NCBI GenBank assembly: GCA_938031175.1
Contig: CALHGZ010000004.1
Span: 255,635-319,634, forward strand
Source: Candidatus Kapaibacterium sp.
Lineage (GTDB): Bacteria; Bacteroidota; Ignavibacteria; Kapaibacteriales; UBA2268
Direction: 5' to 3'
Length of the DNA: 64,000 bases
Below the pieces are notes generated by a model, which was not told where the DNA came from, ran no database searches, and saw only the letters and a program-made list of their open reading frames with translations. Position 1 is the first letter of the stretch, and every line of letters starts with the position of its first letter. Both the position numbers and the translations under genes were made by a program. Positions 44,796 through 54,542 of this stretch are shown one piece after another.

Positions 44796-45977
44796 ATGAA
44801 AAAGTTTATTGTTATTGTAGCGCTAATGCTTATTTTATGTAATGAATCTTATTCGATTCCTGCATTCGCTCGTCAATATCGGCTTTCTTGTCAGACATGT
44901 CATATACCAGCACCACGGCTAAAGTCTTACGGCAATGAATTTGCTGCTAATGGATTTCTTATATCAGATCAGGAGAATACCCGTTATTATATCGAAACCG
45001 GAGATGATTTTCTATCTTTAATCAGAGATATACCAATTGCTTTAAGATTCGATTTAAATGGTTCATTCAATAATTCAAGAAATGAGAGAAATGATTTTGC
45101 TAGTCCATATATTTTAAAAATATTATCTGGTGGTGCTATTGCAAATAATATCAGCTATTATTTTTATTTTTTCTTTGCTGAAAGAGGTAGAGTTACTGGA
45201 ATTGAGGATGCATACATTATGTTCAATAACCTTTTTGGTATTGATTTAGACCTTTATGTTGGTCAATTCCAAATATCAGACCCGCTTTTTAAACGTGAGT
45301 TAAGGCTTACTTTTGAAGATTATCAGATTTACAGAAATTCAGTAGGTTTCAGTTCCGCTAATCTTGCTTATGATAGGGGTATTATGCTTACGCTTGGATT
45401 GGATACCGGTACTGATTTAGTCTTAGAAATAGTTAATGGGAACGGGATTGGTTCTGCTGATGTTAATAGATTGTTCGATAATGATAAAAATAAAAATTTC
45501 GTATTCAGAATTAGTCAGGATATAGCTGACTTTTTGAGATTGGGTGTGTTTGGCTACTTGGGTAGGCAGAAGGTTTATGCAGTTAATTACGATTTGACAT
45601 CGGAAATGCTATATTATGGTCCGGATTTGACTTTGTCTTTTGGAGATCTAATAGAATTGAATATACAATATCTATTAAGAAGAGATAATGAAGTTTTACT
45701 GACTACTGAAAAACCGCCACAAAGTAAGCTCATGACCAATGGCGGATTTGCTGAATTAATTGTAACGCCATTTGGAGATAACTCCAAGCAATATGGAACT
45801 ATATTGCTAAATTACATTAATTCGGATTTTAAAGATATTAATTACAAATCTGCAACTTTTCATATAGGTCAATTACTAAGAAGAAATGTTAGATTATTTT
45901 TGGAGTATTCTTATATAGATTCTTTTCTTGAAGGTGAGTATTCGAAGATTTTACTTGGCTTGTCAACAGCGTTTTAA
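44796..45977 (+). CDS. Outer-membrane beta-barrel with one N-terminal heme c motif
   Basis: A 393-aa protein with a signal peptide (MKKFIVIVALMLILCNESYS), then SIPAFARQYRLSCQTCH with a single CXXCH (32-36), and after that alternating beta-strands to the C-terminus, ending YSKILLGLSTAF as an outer-membrane barrel does. The family with FARxYxxxCxTCH followed by a barrel is widespread in bacteria with envelope electron-transfer genes. GAGG-type ribosome site (GAGG, 5 nt) supports the ATG at 44796. With the multiheme cytochrome it may form a porin-cytochrome unit. This job is inferred. Confidence 0.8.
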   Translation: MKKFIVIVALMLILCNESYSIPAFARQYRLSCQTCHIPAPRLKSYGNEFAANGFLISDQENTRYYIETGDDFLSLIRDIPIALRFDLNGSFNNSRNERNDFASPYILKILSGGAIANNISYYFYFFFAERGRVTGIEDAYIMFNNLFGIDLDLYVGQFQISDPLFKRELRLTFEDYQIYRNSVGFSSANLAYDRGIMLTLGLDTGTDLVLEIVNGNGIGSADVNRLFDNDKNKNFVFRISQDIADFLRLGVFGYLGRQKVYAVNYDLTSEMLYYGPDLTLSFGDLIELNIQYLLRRDNEVLLTTEKPPQSKLMTNGGFAELIVTPFGDNSKQYGTILLNYINSDFKDINYKSATFHIGQLLRRNVRLFLEYSYIDSFLEGEYSKILLGLSTAF

Positions 45978-47428
45978 TATTTTAATATTCGGAAATTGAA
46001 AAATTTCGAGTTATTTTGAATAGTTAAAATATACGCACCAGTGGGTAAGCTAGCTATATCAAGCGTTTTTGTAATTTCATCAAAATAATAATCATTTATT
46101 TCAGAACCATAAATATTAAAGATTTTCAAATCGGATTTTTTGATTGCATAAAGGTTCTTGATTATGATTTTATCGTTTTGAAAAACGATAAATTCATCAT
46201 AGTCGTTATCGTTATCTTTTTTTGTGGTAGTAATGTTTTGATTCACTGGCTGGAAACCAAATTCAGTGACTGCAGTTAGTTCTTTTATATCAATATCATT
46301 TAAGATATCTGAATTATAAGGTTCATAAACAATATCACATAATTTATAAATACCTCTACTATGGATTTTTACACCATTAATCGAGCCAAATACAATTTCT
46401 GCAATCATATTATCAGTATTAATGTCGAATATAAAGTAGCTTTCTTCCTTATTAAAAAGATTTCCTCTTTGAAGGCCGAGTACATTGCCTAGTATGTTAT
46501 TGAGGCTAATTTTAGCATATACTCCGAATACACCATCTGGTATGGATACATATATTGGTATTGATTTTGAATTTTTAGATTCAAAAGTTCTTTCATCCAG
46601 TATTGTATAGTTTTTATTTTGAATTTTTTCATTGTGTATATTTTGCTGAGATTTAAATTGTGTTTTACCAAAATTGACTGAGACAACGAGTACATCTCTA
46701 ATTGTAATATCGCCGTTACCGTCGCAATCAGCGAAGGTAGCTGAAGCACTATCCCAAGCTAAAACTTTTTGAGGTGCCCAAAGAGTACTACCAGAAGTTC
46801 TTTTGAAACTCTTCATTGATTTTGTTCTTGTGCCGAGCCCAAGGAGATAGCCAATTGTAGCAACATCATCGGTTGTTACTTTACCGTTATTGTCGGCATC
46901 ACCAGGCCAAACATCTACAAAACCGCGGATTATGTATTCGTAGAATTCAGATTCGAGGTTAATAATTTTACCAACTGTATCAGTATTTACTACGGCTTTA
47001 GCATTACGGAATGAAAATCTTGATATTAGGTTATGAGGTGCTGATTGAGATACAACAAATTCTAATCTTATCACTCTTGGTTCATCAAATATTGGATTTT
47101 CCAATAAATCATTGGATAAAACTCCGATATGAATTATACCCTGAGAATTGTTAACTATGGGAATCACAAGAGAGTTAGGATTTTTGCCAAAACCTAAAAC
47201 AGTCCAATTCGAAAACTTGATAAATTCAGCGTTATTATAATATAATTCAAAAGTTACACCTGTACATTTGAATACATCCTTTGCAATAATATCTATACTG
47301 AAAGGATATGTAGCAGTTATGAAATGACTACGATTTTGCTCGACATCGTTCCTTTCAATTACTAAAGTTTGTGATGGAGCATTATAATAAATCAATAATA
47401 AAATGGCTAATATTGTTAAAATTTTCAT
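45974..47428 (-). CDS. Secreted cohesin-like/dockerin protein with T9SS sorting domain
   Basis: A 484-aa exported protein. After a signal peptide (MKILTILAILLLIYYNAPSQ), about 130 residues look like a cohesin-type beta-sandwich. A dockerin-like pair of calcium loops follows: GDADNNGKVTTDDVATIGYLLG and ADCDGNGDITIRDVLVV (about 175-250). A second beta domain covers about 285-385, and the last 70 residues form a T9SS type A sorting domain (LKIFNIYGSEINDYY, SLPTGAYILTIQ). It is preceded by a near-perfect sigma-54 promoter. It should be exposed on or released from the cell surface. The stop overlaps that of the barrel gene (TTAA). Confidence 0.8.
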   Translation of the reverse strand: MKILTILAILLLIYYNAPSQTLVIERNDVEQNRSHFITATYPFSIDIIAKDVFKCTGVTFELYYNNAEFIKFSNWTVLGFGKNPNSLVIPIVNNSQGIIHIGVLSNDLLENPIFDEPRVIRLEFVVSQSAPHNLISRFSFRNAKAVVNTDTVGKIINLESEFYEYIIRGFVDVWPGDADNNGKVTTDDVATIGYLLGLGTRTKSMKSFKRTSGSTLWAPQKVLAWDSASATFADCDGNGDITIRDVLVVSVNFGKTQFKSQQNIHNEKIQNKNYTILDERTFESKNSKSIPIYVSIPDGVFGVYAKISLNNILGNVLGLQRGNLFNKEESYFIFDINTDNMIAEIVFGSINGVKIHSRGIYKLCDIVYEPYNSDILNDIDIKELTAVTEFGFQPVNQNITTTKKDNDNDYDEFIVFQNDKIIIKNLYAIKKSDLKIFNIYGSEINDYYFDEITKTLDIASLPTGAYILTIQNNSKFFNFRILKY

Positions 47429-47463
47429 AATTTCAATATATTTTGAAGCAATTAAATTAAATA

Positions 47464-47480
47464 AGCAAGGTTTGTGCCAA
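47464..47480 (-). promoter_or_regulatory. Near-consensus sigma-54 promoter before the dockerin/T9SS gene
   Basis: On the minus strand the site reads TTGGCACAAACCTTGCT, matching 13 of the 14 informative positions of YTGGCACGRNNNTTGCW. The start would be near 47453, about 25 nt before the ATG at 47428. It is the best sigma-54 match in the window. Confidence 0.8.
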
Positions 47481-47549
47481 TTTTCAAGACAATAGTCTAA
47501 GAAATCAATATTAAGTTTATGTTAGATTAGTAACATTTCAATTACTAAA

Positions 47550-48839
47550 TCATTTACTATAGACATATTTTTCAGTAACCGTGATGGGTCTTATTAATCT
47601 GAAATCACCAAATCCGGTGTTATCAACAAATATAAATTCACGATTATTTGGATAAGTCCATTTTTCAAAGACTCTATTATCCCCATACAGCGAAGGATAT
47701 CTTTCGATATTGAGTGGCTGGCCAAATATGATATAAACCATGCCTTTATCGGTCAGCCAGCCTTCATTATAAGAGCGGAAATTGTTGTTAGCGTAGTTTA
47801 TTCGTCCATAATATTCTTCAAAGGCTTCATTTCGTTCAGTATTGGGTGTTGGGTCTAACCTTGCCCAGAATTGTTCGAAACGTTCTAATTTAGCTTCAAG
47901 AGTTGGAGCGGAATTGATATAGTCCATATCTCTTTGATCAGCAACATATCTGAGTTGTCTTATAGCTAAATTAATATCAGCCATTAGCTTACCACTTAAT
48001 GATGGCATAAATTTTATATTTCGCTGAGCTATACCTAAATAATCTCTACTTGTGAAAGGTAAGTTTGGTGAATGTGGAAGTGCTAATAGCTGGAAAATAT
48101 ATGAACCTACAGCTAAATCCGGAGGTTTGGAAACTTTGATGTATTGCTGAGTTTGGCCTTTAATTATTTTGGGAATTCTTGAACTCTGGAATACAATTTT
48201 ATTGTTAGTATTAATAAATTCATAGACAAAGTCAATTGTATCTACAGTGTTATCAGAATATATTTCGAAAAAGATAAAAAAACCATCTTTTAATCGAGCA
48301 ACATTGTCAGATATATGAGGTGTGATAATGTATTTACCATTTTTTTCTTCGATAGAGCTTAAAAGCAACATTCCACTGATTGCGAATTTGAATTTACTAA
48401 AGTTTATAATGCTAATATTTCGAGATTGGGTGTATTCTTTATTTGAATTTTTATCAATTAACTTTAGTTTAACAATAAAATCTCCATAAGGAAGATGGAA
48501 GCTCCGTTTATATGCACGAAATGCACCGGTACTACCTTGTGTTAATTTATAATCGTCGAAAGACATAGCATCTTTGATAAGCTCATTGGCAACCTGATTG
48601 CCGGAAGAATCATTTATTGTGATGTTTATATTATACTCTGCTTTAAAAAAACTACCTGATTTAGTAAATTCAAGTGATTCAGCTGGTATCATTATATATG
48701 TATCTACTCTACCGGCAATGCTATCATTGAAATTTTCTGACCTAAAAACTATTGCATCTGAATAAAATATATCTTTTATTTCTCTTTGAGAAAATGACTT
48801 TAGCGGGAGTAAAAACAATATAATTATTAGGTAAATCAT
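47550..48839 (-). CDS. GWxTD domain-containing exported protein
   Basis: About 429 aa. The ATG at 48839 gives a clean signal peptide (MIYLIIILFLLPLKSFSQ); the frame runs back to a TTG at 48866. The middle is beta-rich (about 30-270). The C-terminal part carries the family mark EGWLTDKGMVYIIFGQP and the preceding FEQFWARLDPTPNTERNEA. GWxTD proteins occur in Chlorobiota, Ignavibacteria and Acidobacteria and are of unknown function. It lies 121 nt upstream of the dockerin gene, which has its own promoter. Confidence 0.85.
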   Translation of the reverse strand: MIYLIIILFLLPLKSFSQREIKDIFYSDAIVFRSENFNDSIAGRVDTYIMIPAESLEFTKSGSFFKAEYNINITINDSSGNQVANELIKDAMSFDDYKLTQGSTGAFRAYKRSFHLPYGDFIVKLKLIDKNSNKEYTQSRNISIINFSKFKFAISGMLLLSSIEEKNGKYIITPHISDNVARLKDGFFIFFEIYSDNTVDTIDFVYEFINTNNKIVFQSSRIPKIIKGQTQQYIKVSKPPDLAVGSYIFQLLALPHSPNLPFTSRDYLGIAQRNIKFMPSLSGKLMADINLAIRQLRYVADQRDMDYINSAPTLEAKLERFEQFWARLDPTPNTERNEAFEEYYGRINYANNNFRSYNEGWLTDKGMVYIIFGQPLNIERYPSLYGDNRVFEKWTYPNNREFIFVDNTGFGDFRLIRPITVTEKYVYSK

Positions 48840-49077
48840 TTTTAATGGTGTTTTCTTTGTGTTCAATGTTGATTTTTGACAAAATAATGAATTCTTTTGA
48901 AATTTTTATTTATGATGATGATAATCAACTGGTTTAAAAGATAATTTATTTACAATGTTTTTCGGCGTTTAATTTTAATTTAATTTGATTAATATTCTAA
49001 TAATTTGACGCTTTTTTTTATATTTTGTTGAATTGATAAATTTAGACAAAAATTTACTGAATTTTTATATGCAATAA

Positions 49078-49105
49078 AATAGGGCATAAATGTTTATGCC
49101 CTATT
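49078..49105 (-). terminator. Terminator hairpin after adk
   Basis: A 12-bp perfect stem (AATAGGGCATAA with its complement) with a short 4-nt loop lies 24 nt after the adk stop. On the minus strand it runs into TTTATTGC, only a modest T-run. Confidence 0.7.
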
Positions 49106-49128
49106 AAATGATAAAATTTTGAAAAATT

Positions 49129-49776
49129 TTATACTTTGTCGAGAATAGCTTTAATACGTGTGAATATTTCGTCGATATCACCGACACCATTGATATATTT
49201 AGCAATTGATTTTTCGGTATAATAATTAATTAATGGTTTAGTTTGATTTTCATAAACTTTGAGACGGTTCAAAATTGGTTCTTCTTTATCGTCGTCTCTT
49301 TGAAATAGTTCGCCACCGCATACATCACATATATTTTCTTTTCTTGGAGGATTGAAAATCAAATGGTATGATTTCCCGCAGGATTTACAAGTTCTTCTTG
49401 CAGTCAACCGTTTTATTAATTCTTCATTGGGAACTTCTAAGATCAAAACAGCATCGAGCTTTTGATTCATTTCTTCGAGTAAGCTATCGAGAGCAAGTGC
49501 TTGATTAATAGTGCGGGGGAATCCATCAAGTAGATAACCGGTTTTTAGAGCAGGTTTTTGTAATTCGGCTTTAATCATATCAATGATTATATTATCGGGA
49601 ACAAGTTCTCCAGCGTCCATATATTTTTGAGCTAATTTTCCAAGTTCAGTGCCATTCCTACGATTTTCGCGCAAAATATCTCCGGTTGAAAGCTGGATAA
49701 TACCATAAGTTGAACAAATTCTTTCTGCTTGAGTGCCTTTACCTGCTCCGGGAGGTCCTAAAAAAATTAATCTCAT
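49129..49776 (-). CDS. adk: Adenylate kinase
   Basis: A 215-aa nucleotide kinase, ATP + AMP = 2 ADP. The P-loop is GPPGAGKGTQ, the AMP-binding part is STGDILREN and DGFPRTINQA, and the lid has four cysteines (CKSCGKSYH, CDVCGG) that bind zinc, as in Gram-positive and many FCB adenylate kinases. Length is typical for the long form. Confidence 0.97.
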   Translation of the reverse strand: MRLIFLGPPGAGKGTQAERICSTYGIIQLSTGDILRENRRNGTELGKLAQKYMDAGELVPDNIIIDMIKAELQKPALKTGYLLDGFPRTINQALALDSLLEEMNQKLDAVLILEVPNEELIKRLTARRTCKSCGKSYHLIFNPPRKENICDVCGGELFQRDDDKEEPILNRLKVYENQTKPLINYYTEKSIAKYINGVGDIDEIFTRIKAILDKV

Positions 49777-49818
49777 AAATTCCTCATTCCTAGTAAATAT
49801 AATTTTAATTTTTAGAAA

Positions 49819-49977
49819 TTAGTGGATCGGGAAAAATTCATAACTAATGTACACAAGAATTATAAGCAGAATTAGTCCAATGATTAGACTATAGGCAATT
49901 AATTTTTTTTCTGCTGGTTCGAGTGGCTCATAGTCCATTTTTTTTAGTTCATCAACAAGTTTAGAGTTCTTATCCAT
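49819..49977 (-). CDS. 52-aa single-helix membrane peptide
   Basis: A small protein, MDKNSKLVDELKKMDYEPL at the N-terminus and one membrane helix (LIAYSLIIGLILLIILVYISY) near the C-terminus. The longer open frame starts inside the YeiH-like gene, but AGAGG (49984-49988) lies 6 nt before the ATG at 49977 and fixes this start. It begins 18 nt after the YeiH-like stop and may be an accessory subunit of that transporter or a small regulator; nothing in it proves a function. Confidence 0.7.
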   Translation of the reverse strand: MDKNSKLVDELKKMDYEPLEPAEKKLIAYSLIIGLILLIILVYISYEFFPIH

Positions 49978-49983
49978 ATAAAA

Positions 49984-49988
49984 CCTCT
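49984..49988 (-). promoter_or_regulatory. Shine-Dalgarno site that fixes the start of the 52-aa peptide
   Basis: On the minus strand AGAGG lies 6 nt before the ATG at 49977. Without it the open frame would suggest a longer 85-aa product overlapping the YeiH-like gene. Confidence 0.65.
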
Positions 49989-49994
49989 GAAAAG

Positions 49995-51437
49995 TTATAA
50001 AATTGGTGGTTTTGCACCGTGGAAGAAAAGCCAAGAGATGAATAAACCAACCCAAATTATGAATCCAAACAAACAAATTACATATATTAGAGCTAATTTA
50101 CCAATACCTTCTTCCCATAGTTTTTTAAAATTTGAAACTGCGCCAATTGTGAAAAAAGTTAAAACAAAAAATATTTGCCTGAAGACATTACCTTCGGCGC
50201 TGGCAATTTTGGCTTTTTCGATAAACTCAGGTATAGAAAGGCATAAAATTAGGAAAATCAGGAATGTTAGAACGTAACCAATTACAAATTTTGGGAATCT
50301 ATCCCATATATCTTTTGCTGATGGTTTTGATTTATTTTCCTTTTTACTGAATTTAACAGTCCAAATATATGCTAAAATAAAAGCCCAGATACCAATAAAT
50401 ACGTCAATAAAAACTTTCACAGTGGTAGCTGTCATAAGTATCCATCCCTCCTTATATTCAATTCCTAGTTCGGCTAAAGCTTTTGCGCGGATTAACCCAT
50501 CAGTAATAGCACCGCTAGCGACTGCAGCTCCGTCTGTTTTGACAGCTAATCCCATCCAGGCACCTGCAACGAGTGGCTCGTTCCAAAGGAAATTTTGAGC
50601 AATAAATGGCAATAAGATAAGTTCAACAACTGCAAAAACAACAACAAGTGAGGAGACCATAATGGGTATAATCGGACGCGCTCTTATTGCTCCTCCTGTT
50701 GCAATGGCAGCAGATACACCGCAAATTGATATACCAGAAGCAAGTGGAGCAGCCCATTCTTTACTGAATTTAAAGTATTTGCGTGCAATAAAATATACAA
50801 TAGCCCAGTATATAAGATATGCTTCAATAATAGCACATAAACCCCTGAATATAACAGCTGATGCTAGTCCGACTGATTCAGCTGCTTTAACTCCTAAAGC
50901 TGCTCCCATAATTACAATAGCTGTTTTAATATAGAGTTCAGGTTTTATTGCATCTTTTAAAAATTCTGCAAATTTTGTGAAGAAGTTTCCAACTATGAGA
51001 CCAGCTAAAAGTGCTATAATATATCCAGCTTCACCTGTTAGATTTAATGACCAGCTTATACCGTGTTTATCAAGTTTATCGGGTGTTTCAGCTATGTAAG
51101 CATAATGACCAATAAGCCAGGATATATAACTGATTATAAAAATGATTGTGAAAGCGAATATAAATTTTTTAAGATTTAATTTTAAAGCATAGGCACCGAT
51201 AGACATCAAAACAAGCATAAATAAAAATGTAAATAAAAGCGATAGGAATGGATTTAGTGATTCATAGTGAATTGAAACAGGTTTAATCGATTTGTCAATA
51301 GAAATCCATACGAAGTTTTTGACGCTCCAGCCTAAAATATCAATATTGAATAAAATACCAAGTGATAAAAGGAATATAAATAACCCTAAGATAAGCGATA
51401 GCCAATCTTCGCTTATCCCTTTGTGTTTGTCTGACAT
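49995..51437 (-). CDS. YeiH/UPF0324 family membrane transporter
   Basis: A 480-aa polytopic membrane protein of the YeiH (putative sulfate exporter) family. The core has YIIALLAGLIVGNF, ELYIKTAIVIMGAALGVKAAE, PLASGISICGVSAAIATGGAI and GAWMGLAVKTDGAAVASGAI. It is longer than the usual 330-350 aa because about 120 residues with three extra helices precede the core. A strong GGAGG lies 4 nt before the ATG. Transport of sulfate or sulfite has not been shown for most family members, so the substrate is open. Confidence 0.88.
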   Translation of the reverse strand: MSDKHKGISEDWLSLILGLFIFLLSLGILFNIDILGWSVKNFVWISIDKSIKPVSIHYESLNPFLSLLFTFLFMLVLMSIGAYALKLNLKKFIFAFTIIFIISYISWLIGHYAYIAETPDKLDKHGISWSLNLTGEAGYIIALLAGLIVGNFFTKFAEFLKDAIKPELYIKTAIVIMGAALGVKAAESVGLASAVIFRGLCAIIEAYLIYWAIVYFIARKYFKFSKEWAAPLASGISICGVSAAIATGGAIRARPIIPIMVSSLVVVFAVVELILLPFIAQNFLWNEPLVAGAWMGLAVKTDGAAVASGAITDGLIRAKALAELGIEYKEGWILMTATTVKVFIDVFIGIWAFILAYIWTVKFSKKENKSKPSAKDIWDRFPKFVIGYVLTFLIFLILCLSIPEFIEKAKIASAEGNVFRQIFFVLTFFTIGAVSNFKKLWEEGIGKLALIYVICLFGFIIWVGLFISWLFFHGAKPPIL

Positions 51438-51540
51438 AATTCCTCCAAAAAATCAGAGATATATTAAATTTAATTGAATTATAATCGAAGAGCAAAAGGA
51501 ATTATGTTTATATAATCAATTTGTACTATTTATGAGAGTA

Positions 51541-51957
51541 TTATTCACCAATAACTTTGACAAGAACTCTTTTTCTTCTTTTACCGTCAAATTCCCCGTA
51601 AAAAATTTGTTCCCAAGGTCCAAAATCCAGTTTACCATTGCTTATTGCAACAACAACTTCGCGACCCATAATTTGTCTTTTCAGGTGTGCATCGGCATTA
51701 TCTTCAAAACCATTGTGATGATATTGTGAATAGGGCTTTTCAGGTGCAAGTTTTTCTAACCAAAGCTCAAAATCGTGATGAAGTCCAGATTCATCATCAT
51801 TAATAAAAACGCTTGCTGTTATATGCATTGCATTAACTAATACCAAGCCTTCTTGAATACCGCTTTCTCTTACAATTTGAGCAACCTGTGGAGTTATATT
51901 AATAAATGCACGCCTTGTTTTGGTTTCGAACCATAATTCTTTGCGATAACTTTTCAT
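51541..51957 (-). CDS. YjbQ/UPF0047 family protein
   Basis: A 138-aa protein of the YjbQ family, some members of which have weak thiamine phosphate synthase activity. Conserved parts are [43 protein letters not shown] and [19 protein letters not shown]. The His and Asp/Glu residues of the presumed active site are present. It stands alone upstream of the YeiH-like gene. The true cellular role is unknown. Confidence 0.9.
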   Translation of the reverse strand: MKSYRKELWFETKTRRAFINITPQVAQIVRESGIQEGLVLVNAMHITASVFINDDESGLHHDFELWLEKLAPEKPYSQYHHNGFEDNADAHLKRQIMGREVVVAISNGKLDFGPWEQIFYGEFDGKRRKRVLVKVIGE

Positions 51958-52117
51958 TGTTTTCTATTTTCTTGTTGATACATAATTTTAATTTAATAAT
52001 TTCTTTATCAATCAGAAATATTTTTACGATGAAATAATTGCTGTTTAGAAAAATTAAAAAATAATTAAATTGCAGATTTAGTATAAATTATATTAAATAT
52101 TAATTTCTTTAATAAAA

Positions 52118-54538
52118 ATGTTAATCTCTTATAATTTACTGAAAGAGCTGACAGAATTTGATTATTCATCATCAGAATTAGAGCATCTGCTTACGATGCT
52201 CGGTCTTGAAGTCGAATCTGTTACTTATTTGAATGATAAGTATAAGAATTTCGTTACTGCATATATATCAGATGTCCGTAAGCACCCAGAAACAGATAAA
52301 CTAAGTGTATGTAGAGTTAGTACTGGCGATTTGGAATTTGAGGTAGTATGTGGAGCTAGCAACGTAAAACCAGGGACATATAGTATCCTTGGGTTACCTG
52401 GAGCTATACTTCCACGTAACAATGCAACTATAGAAAAAAGAATGATTCGAAACATCGAGTCAGTTGGGATGCTTTGTAGTCTTTGGGAATTAGATTTGGG
52501 TGATGACCAGTCCGGTATCTGGATTTTAGATGGCGAGGTAATGCCAGGAATTTCTTTAGCAGAATTAAAATTGAATAATGATATTATATTTGAAATTGGT
52601 ATCACACCTAATCGTGCCGATTGTTTAAGTCATTTAGGAATTGCTCGTGAAATTGCTGCTATTACAAGTAAACCAATAAATAAACCAAGGTTTAGTTTTG
52701 ATAGTATTTCTAACAATCCAAAAGAAGAATATGAAATAATTATAAAAGATATAGATAAATGTCCACGTTATTCAGCTCGAATTATTCGAGGTTTAGTTAA
52801 TAAACCCACCCCAGAATGGCTTAAATTAAAACTCGAAACACTCGGCTTTCGCTCCCTAAATTCAATTGTGGATGTAACAAATTACGTTTTAATTTTAACC
52901 GGGCAACCGCTTCATGCATTCGATTTAAAAAAGATTTCAGGCAAAAAGATTATTGTAAAAACCGCTTACAATGGAGAGAAATTCATAACTTTAGATGGAA
53001 AAGAAAGAGAACTGGATTCTGAAATGCTTATGATTTGCGACACCGAGAAATCAATTGCCATTGGAGGAGTTATGGGTGGGGAAAATAGTGAGATTGACTC
53101 TCAAACTACTGATATTTTGCTTGAATCAGCATATTTTGATCCTAAAAATATACGTAAAACATCTAAAAAATTAGCTATTCAAAGTGAAGCATCGTATAGA
53201 TTCGAACGCGGCGTTGACCCCAATGGTATAATCTATTCTTCAAACCTTGCATCAAATTTAATTCAATTAACTTGTGGTGGAGTAATTGAAGAGCCGATAC
53301 TTGACTCTTATCCTAAAATTATTGAAAATAAACAGGCTAATTTAAGATTTTCAAGAGCTAGAAAAATTATTGGTTTTAATCTATCGGATGATAAAATTAT
53401 TAACATTTTAGAAAGATTAAATTTTAAGATTAGTAATAAATCTGACGACTCTATTGAATTTACAGCACCATCATATAGAGTTGATATAAACAGCGAAATT
53501 GATGCAATTGAGGAAATAGCAAGGTTGTACAATTATGATAATATCGAACCTGATTATAAATCACATCTAGATTTTAAATCTGAAACTTTACCAACAATTC
53601 TGAGTATTCCACCAGTTCGACAAAAGATAAGAAATTTTTTAGTATATCGCGGATTTTTTGAAATATTGACACAAAATCAGACTCATCCCAAATTTGCCAA
53701 GGAATTTCACAATGAACCGATTTACATTTCAAATCCTTTGGGTGAAGATTTATCAGTAATGAGAACGTCTCTTATTCCATCAATGCTTAAAACTATCGCA
53801 TTGAATATAAATTTCGGTTCGAAGGATCTAAGATTGTTTGAAATAGGCAAAATATTTTATCGAGACACTAATAATCCATTAAACTTTATAAAAGACATAA
53901 GCGAAAAAGAACAGTTGATAATCGGAATTTCAGGTCTCTCGGAATCAGGTCATTGGTCCAGAAACAAAAAAAATACAGATTTTTATGATATCAAAGGAAT
54001 TGCCGAGGAAATACTGGAATATTTTAGATTAATTTCAAAAGTTCAGTTTAATCAATACGTTAGTAATAATATTTTTACAAGCCAATACCAATCTATAATT
54101 TTAAATGGGGAACAAATCGGTGCATATGGTCAGGTCAACGAAAAATTTTTAAAAATGTTCAACATTGAAACCGATGTATTTATTTTATATTTGGATTTAG
54201 GTGAATTAAATAAAATTCAATTATCAAAGCCCAAATATTCTCCGGTTTCATCTTTTCCAGGTATATATTGGGATTTAGCTTTTTTGGTAGATGAAGATAT
54301 AAAGGCAATGGAGTTAAGAAATGCAATTATCGAATCTGCTGGAAATTATCTGCAGAAAATTGATATTTTTGACATATATACGGGTAAAAATATTGAACCT
54401 GGTAAAAAGAGTATTGCGTTCTCACTGTATTTTCAATCGAGTGAGCGAACATTAACTGATAGTGAAATTCAGCCATATATCCAGAATATTGAAGTCAATT
54501 TATTTAATAAATACAAAGCTGTATTAAGAAAAGCATAA
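52118..54538 (+). CDS. pheT: Phenylalanine-tRNA ligase beta subunit
   Basis: An 806-aa subunit that, with PheS, charges tRNA-Phe. The order is as in bacteria: N-terminal tRNA-binding OB fold (about 40-150, VSTGDLEFEVVCGASNVKPG), B3/4 editing domain, B5 domain, catalytic-like core (about 480-690, with ISNPLGEDLSVMRTSLIPSML), and the ferredoxin-like anticodon-binding domain at the end. pheS is not adjacent. It starts a run of coiled-coil gene, zapA, 6S RNA and rny. Confidence 0.96.
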   Translation: MLISYNLLKELTEFDYSSSELEHLLTMLGLEVESVTYLNDKYKNFVTAYISDVRKHPETDKLSVCRVSTGDLEFEVVCGASNVKPGTYSILGLPGAILPRNNATIEKRMIRNIESVGMLCSLWELDLGDDQSGIWILDGEVMPGISLAELKLNNDIIFEIGITPNRADCLSHLGIAREIAAITSKPINKPRFSFDSISNNPKEEYEIIIKDIDKCPRYSARIIRGLVNKPTPEWLKLKLETLGFRSLNSIVDVTNYVLILTGQPLHAFDLKKISGKKIIVKTAYNGEKFITLDGKERELDSEMLMICDTEKSIAIGGVMGGENSEIDSQTTDILLESAYFDPKNIRKTSKKLAIQSEASYRFERGVDPNGIIYSSNLASNLIQLTCGGVIEEPILDSYPKIIENKQANLRFSRARKIIGFNLSDDKIINILERLNFKISNKSDDSIEFTAPSYRVDINSEIDAIEEIARLYNYDNIEPDYKSHLDFKSETLPTILSIPPVRQKIRNFLVYRGFFEILTQNQTHPKFAKEFHNEPIYISNPLGEDLSVMRTSLIPSMLKTIALNINFGSKDLRLFEIGKIFYRDTNNPLNFIKDISEKEQLIIGISGLSESGHWSRNKKNTDFYDIKGIAEEILEYFRLISKVQFNQYVSNNIFTSQYQSIILNGEQIGAYGQVNEKFLKMFNIETDVFILYLDLGELNKIQLSKPKYSPVSSFPGIYWDLAFLVDEDIKAMELRNAIIESAGNYLQKIDIFDIYTGKNIEPGKKSIAFSLYFQSSERTLTDSEIQPYIQNIEVNLFNKYKAVLRKA

Positions 54539-54542
54539 ATTT

